Assembly: GCA_963772265.1 (NCBI GenBank)
Contig: CAVYWS010000005.1
Coordinates: 124,001 to 188,000, forward strand
Reading direction: 5' to 3'
From: Mayfieldus sp963772265
Lineage (GTDB): Bacteria; Actinomycetota; Thermoleophilia; Solirubrobacterales; 70-9
Length of the DNA: 64,000 bases
Positions 61,868-64,000 of this stretch are shown one piece after another. Each line of letters opens with the position of its first letter. Position 1 is the first letter of the stretch. Below the pieces are notes generated by a model. That model was not told the DNA's origin. It ran no database searches and saw only the letters and a program-made list of their open reading frames with translations. Made by a program: the position numbers and the translations under genes.

Positions 61868-63367
61868 GTGCCTGACCCTCCCCCGATGGCACGACGGGGG
61901 CTGGTTCCGCCTGAGCTCGAAGAGGAGCTTCGGGCGGCGTTCGAGCTGGTCCGAGCCGAGCCCAACGCTGCAAAGGCGCTGCGGAAGCGAAGCCTCGAGC
62001 GGGGCGATCACTGGACTCGGCGCGCCAACCGCGACGCGTTCCTGATCTTCGAGCACGAGCGGCGGCTGATCGCCAGCCGCCTGCACCGGGAGCGGCGGCG
62101 AAACGACCGCTACCGCGACCTGGTCCTGATCACGAAGCTGATCTGGCTCGAGTACGAGCTGCTCGCCGGCCGGGTTGGCCCCGGCAGACGCCTCGCCCAG
62201 CCGCCGAGCGGCCCGATCACCCCCGGCCAGGACGTGCCCGCCCAGTGGGCCCGCCCCTGGGGGGTCGGCCCGATGAGCGAGCTGAGCCGAATGTTCTCCC
62301 TCTACATCGGCGAGCGCGATCGCATCGCACGGCGGCTTTCGCCTCCGGTCCTCTCCGGTGCGACGGCCGAGGCTGATCTTGAGCTGGTGCGGATCGTGTC
62401 GCCGACTGCTCTGCAGGGGGTAACCGCGAACACCGAGGTTCCGACGGCGCAGCCCGAAGTCGAGGCCGCGCCCCCCGTGGAGCCTCGGGCGCCGGCGCGG
62501 CCACCGAGCGGGCGGCAGCCGTCTTCGCCGGACGAGGTGTCGACCGCCGATGTCCCCGCCGCCGGGGCTGCCGCGATTGCCGAGCGCCTGGCCCGCGAGG
62601 AGGCAGAGGAGGCGAAGGCCCGCGAGGAGGGCGAGCGCAAGGAGGCCCGCAAGCGGGAGCAAAGGGCCGAGCGCCGGCGCGAGCGGGAGCTCGAGGCAGA
62701 GCGGAAGCGCGAGGCTCGCCGGGAGCGCCGGGACGCACGGAGTTGGCGCCGGCGCGAGCAGCCTCGCCGGGTTCGGTCGGGGATCAGCACCAGCGCGCGC
62801 CGCGCCCGAGAAGCGACCGGAGTCGGCGTTGGCATCCTCACGGCGCCGGTCCGGCACAAGCCGGACCTCCTCTCCGTGGGTGTGGCCTCGATGGTGGTGG
62901 CGCTGTTGCTCGCGGGTGCGCTCATCACCACCGACCTCGTCTCGGACGACGGCCCCGGCCCGATCACCGGGGTGCGCGAGGCCCGCGCCGCCACCTCCGG
63001 CTCCCCGAACCTCGACAAGAAGCGCGCCGCCATGCTGAAGCGGATCGCGGCGCGGCGCCACGCACGCCTGGTCGCCCGTAGGCGGGCGCGCGAGCGCGCC
63101 CGTCAGGAGGCGGCGCGCGAGCAGGCACGCAAAGAGTCTCGGCACAAGGCGCGGTTGGCACGACGGGCACCGCAGGCCGACCAACAGCCGACGAACACCC
63201 TGCCCACCACCACGCCTGAGCCGGTCGCCCCCGCGCCGACCACGCCCACGACCTCATCGCCGTCGAAGCCGACGCCCACCCAGAGCACGCCCAAGCCGCC
63301 AGCCTCGAGTCAACCCGCACCTGCGCCCGCGCCGGCCCCCGCACCTGCGCCCGCCGGCGGGGGTTGA
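61868..63367 (+). CDS. Charged coiled-coil protein with one membrane segment, unknown function
   Basis: 499 residues from GTG 61868. The N-terminal about 160 residues look folded and helical (ELEEELRAAFELVRAEPNAA, DLVLITKLIWLEYELLAGR). A Pro-rich linker follows, then a Lys/Arg/Glu-rich coiled coil (about residues 230-310), a hydrophobic segment SVGVASMVVALLLAGALIT, a second basic helix, and a Thr/Pro then Ala-Pro repeat tail. Ala-Pro tails often span the cell wall. Family not recognised. Confidence 0.65.
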   Translation: MPDPPPMARRGLVPPELEEELRAAFELVRAEPNAAKALRKRSLERGDHWTRRANRDAFLIFEHERRLIASRLHRERRRNDRYRDLVLITKLIWLEYELLAGRVGPGRRLAQPPSGPITPGQDVPAQWARPWGVGPMSELSRMFSLYIGERDRIARRLSPPVLSGATAEADLELVRIVSPTALQGVTANTEVPTAQPEVEAAPPVEPRAPARPPSGRQPSSPDEVSTADVPAAGAAAIAERLAREEAEEAKAREEGERKEARKREQRAERRRERELEAERKREARRERRDARSWRRREQPRRVRSGISTSARRAREATGVGVGILTAPVRHKPDLLSVGVASMVVALLLAGALITTDLVSDDGPGPITGVREARAATSGSPNLDKKRAAMLKRIAARRHARLVARRRARERARQEAAREQARKESRHKARLARRAPQADQQPTNTLPTTTPEPVAPAPTTPTTSSPSKPTPTQSTPKPPASSQPAPAPAPAPAPAPAGGG

Positions 63368-63384
63368 GGTAAATAGAAAAGCCG

Positions 63385-64000
63385 ATGAAAGTGCGCGTAG
63401 CGATATTCGTGGCTGTCGGAACCCTTGGGCTCGCGCTTGCAAGCGCGGCGCTTGCGGCGGCGCCGACCCTTGACTCTCCGCCGGACGGGCAGACCTACAC
63501 CTCCGGAGTCGGTCAGATCACCTTCCGGGCCGAGCTGAGCAGCGACGCCGCGATCGGAAGCGGCATGGACTTCTACGTGACCCGGGACAACGCGGTCAAT
63601 CCAACAACCGGTGTCTTCTCCCAGTTCGTGGACCACATTCCCGGAGTCGGGGGTCCAACCGTCTTCAGCGGCAGCGCCGACTCCGACGACGCCTGGCCCG
63701 ACCGGCCGGGCAACTACTGGTGGCAGGCTGTCCAGGCGTGCGATGCGCTGGTCACGACTTGCGTTCAGGCAAGCCCGGCGATGGCCTTCACCATCGTCCC
63801 CGCACCCGTCGCCCTCCTTGCCCAGGGCAAGGTCGAGCTCGACACCTTCCTGACCAAGCACCCGCGGCACCGGACCCACCGACACAAGGTCAAGTTCCGC
63901 TTCAACTCCAACATCGAGGGCGCGCACTTCCGCTGCCTCTACGCCCGCGGCTGGTCGCGCTGCCACTCGCCGCACGTCTTCCGGCACCTGGCCCCGGTCG
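63385..64000 (+). CDS. Secreted protein, 5' part only (runs off the window)
   Basis: Frame open from ATG 63385 to the window end, at least 205 residues. Signal peptide (MKVRVAIFVAVGTLGLALAS, cleavage near ALAAA), then PTLDSPPDGQTYTSGVGQIT, an Ig/fibronectin-like opening, and GNYWWQAVQACDALVTTC with two close Cys. The visible end KVKFRFNSNIEGAHFRCLYA resembles beta-sandwich units repeated in actinobacterial surface proteins. Starts 17 bp after the preceding gene. Confidence 0.7.
   Translation, partial: MKVRVAIFVAVGTLGLALASAALAAAPTLDSPPDGQTYTSGVGQITFRAELSSDAAIGSGMDFYVTRDNAVNPTTGVFSQFVDHIPGVGGPTVFSGSADSDDAWPDRPGNYWWQAVQACDALVTTCVQASPAMAFTIVPAPVALLAQGKVELDTFLTKHPRHRTHRHKVKFRFNSNIEGAHFRCLYARGWSRCHSPHVFRHLAPV

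Noticed and set aside
61367..63184. 605-residue minus-strand frame
   Set aside because: Mostly antisense to the coiled-coil protein gene at 61868-63367. Only its last residues are real, being the N-terminus of the propeller gene.
63180..63366. Short repeats in the Thr/Pro and Ala-Pro tail, CRISPR-like at first sight
   Set aside because: Codon-level low complexity inside a coding frame; no spacers. No CRISPR array or cas gene was found anywhere in the window.

Overview
The window looks like chromosomal DNA of a high-GC actinobacterium, most likely of the class Thermoleophilia (Solirubrobacterales or Gaiellales type). The base composition is visibly GC-rich, GTG and TTG starts are common, a full coenzyme F420 pathway is present, and there are tandem NTF2/SnoaL-like genes beginning MSQENVE/MSEENVE, a family that is strongly expanded in that class. 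The taxonomic call is an inference; no rRNA is present. Many genes are split by single-base frameshifts (densest at 235-2044, 3897-6560, 33423-35413 and 56892-59196) while their conserved motifs are otherwise intact. This points to indel errors in the assembly more than to real decay, and I annotate such genes as one CDS.

Layout. 1-7.7 kb: a cut-off gene, an asparagine-synthetase-like amide ligase without the glutaminase Cys, crotonyl-CoA carboxylase/reductase with a small partner gene, a 159-bp imperfect palindrome, then phospholipase D-like, LOG-like and coiled-coil nuclease-like genes. 7.7-15.4 kb: lipoprotein, acyltransferase and YgfZ on the minus strand, divergent from a DtxR/MntR-type regulator coupled to an Nramp transporter, with a clear operator between them; then small conserved genes, a THI5/NMT1-type binding lipoprotein and a secreted phosphoesterase. 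15.4-24.4 kb: aquaporin and the F420 locus, with fused FO synthase (fbiC) on plus and npdG-cofD-cofC-cofE as a tight minus operon, plus a zinc alcohol dehydrogenase, cupin, SDR and thioesterase. 24.4-36.7 kb: DUF559-type nuclease, HMG-CoA lyase, a DivIVA-like gene translationally coupled to an acyl-CoA carboxylase beta subunit and endonuclease IV, an ABC exporter, a GGDEF/HD-GYP protein, acetoacetyl-CoA synthetase and an M28 peptidase. 36.7-40.0 kb: an HTH/LAGLIDADG-like gene directly behind tRNA-Leu(CAA), then tRNA-Leu(UAG), tRNA-Trp, a PQQ-repeat lipoprotein, tRNA-Gly(UCC) and tRNA-Pro(GGG).

40.0-52.8 kb is the accessory part. The 3' half of tRNA-Pro(GGG), from the anticodon arm to the 3' end, is repeated at 43908, 50517 and 52789, which is the footprint of serial site-specific integration. 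The three segments so defined carry tandem SnoaL-like cassettes, two related BrnT/BrnA-like toxin-antitoxin loci (one with a truncated toxin), a GFA-family protein, a TetR-controlled MacB/LolD-type exporter, a universal stress protein, and DUF7144, SHOCT and DUF6325 genes. No integrase is left.

52.8-64 kb: a SnoaL-like protein, an approximately 1090-residue fusion of an FAD amine-oxidase-like module to an acetoacetate-decarboxylase-like module, a secreted CocE/NonD hydrolase, VOC and AHSA1 proteins, a YVTN-type beta-propeller protein, a Lys/Arg/Glu-rich membrane protein, and a secreted protein cut by the window edge. Together the chromosomal part suggests an F420-dependent aerobe able to handle C4 and branched acyl-CoA (Ccr, HMG-CoA lyase, acyl-CoA carboxylase, acetoacetyl-CoA synthetase). 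The accessory part is best read as a decayed tandem array of tRNA-Pro islands.
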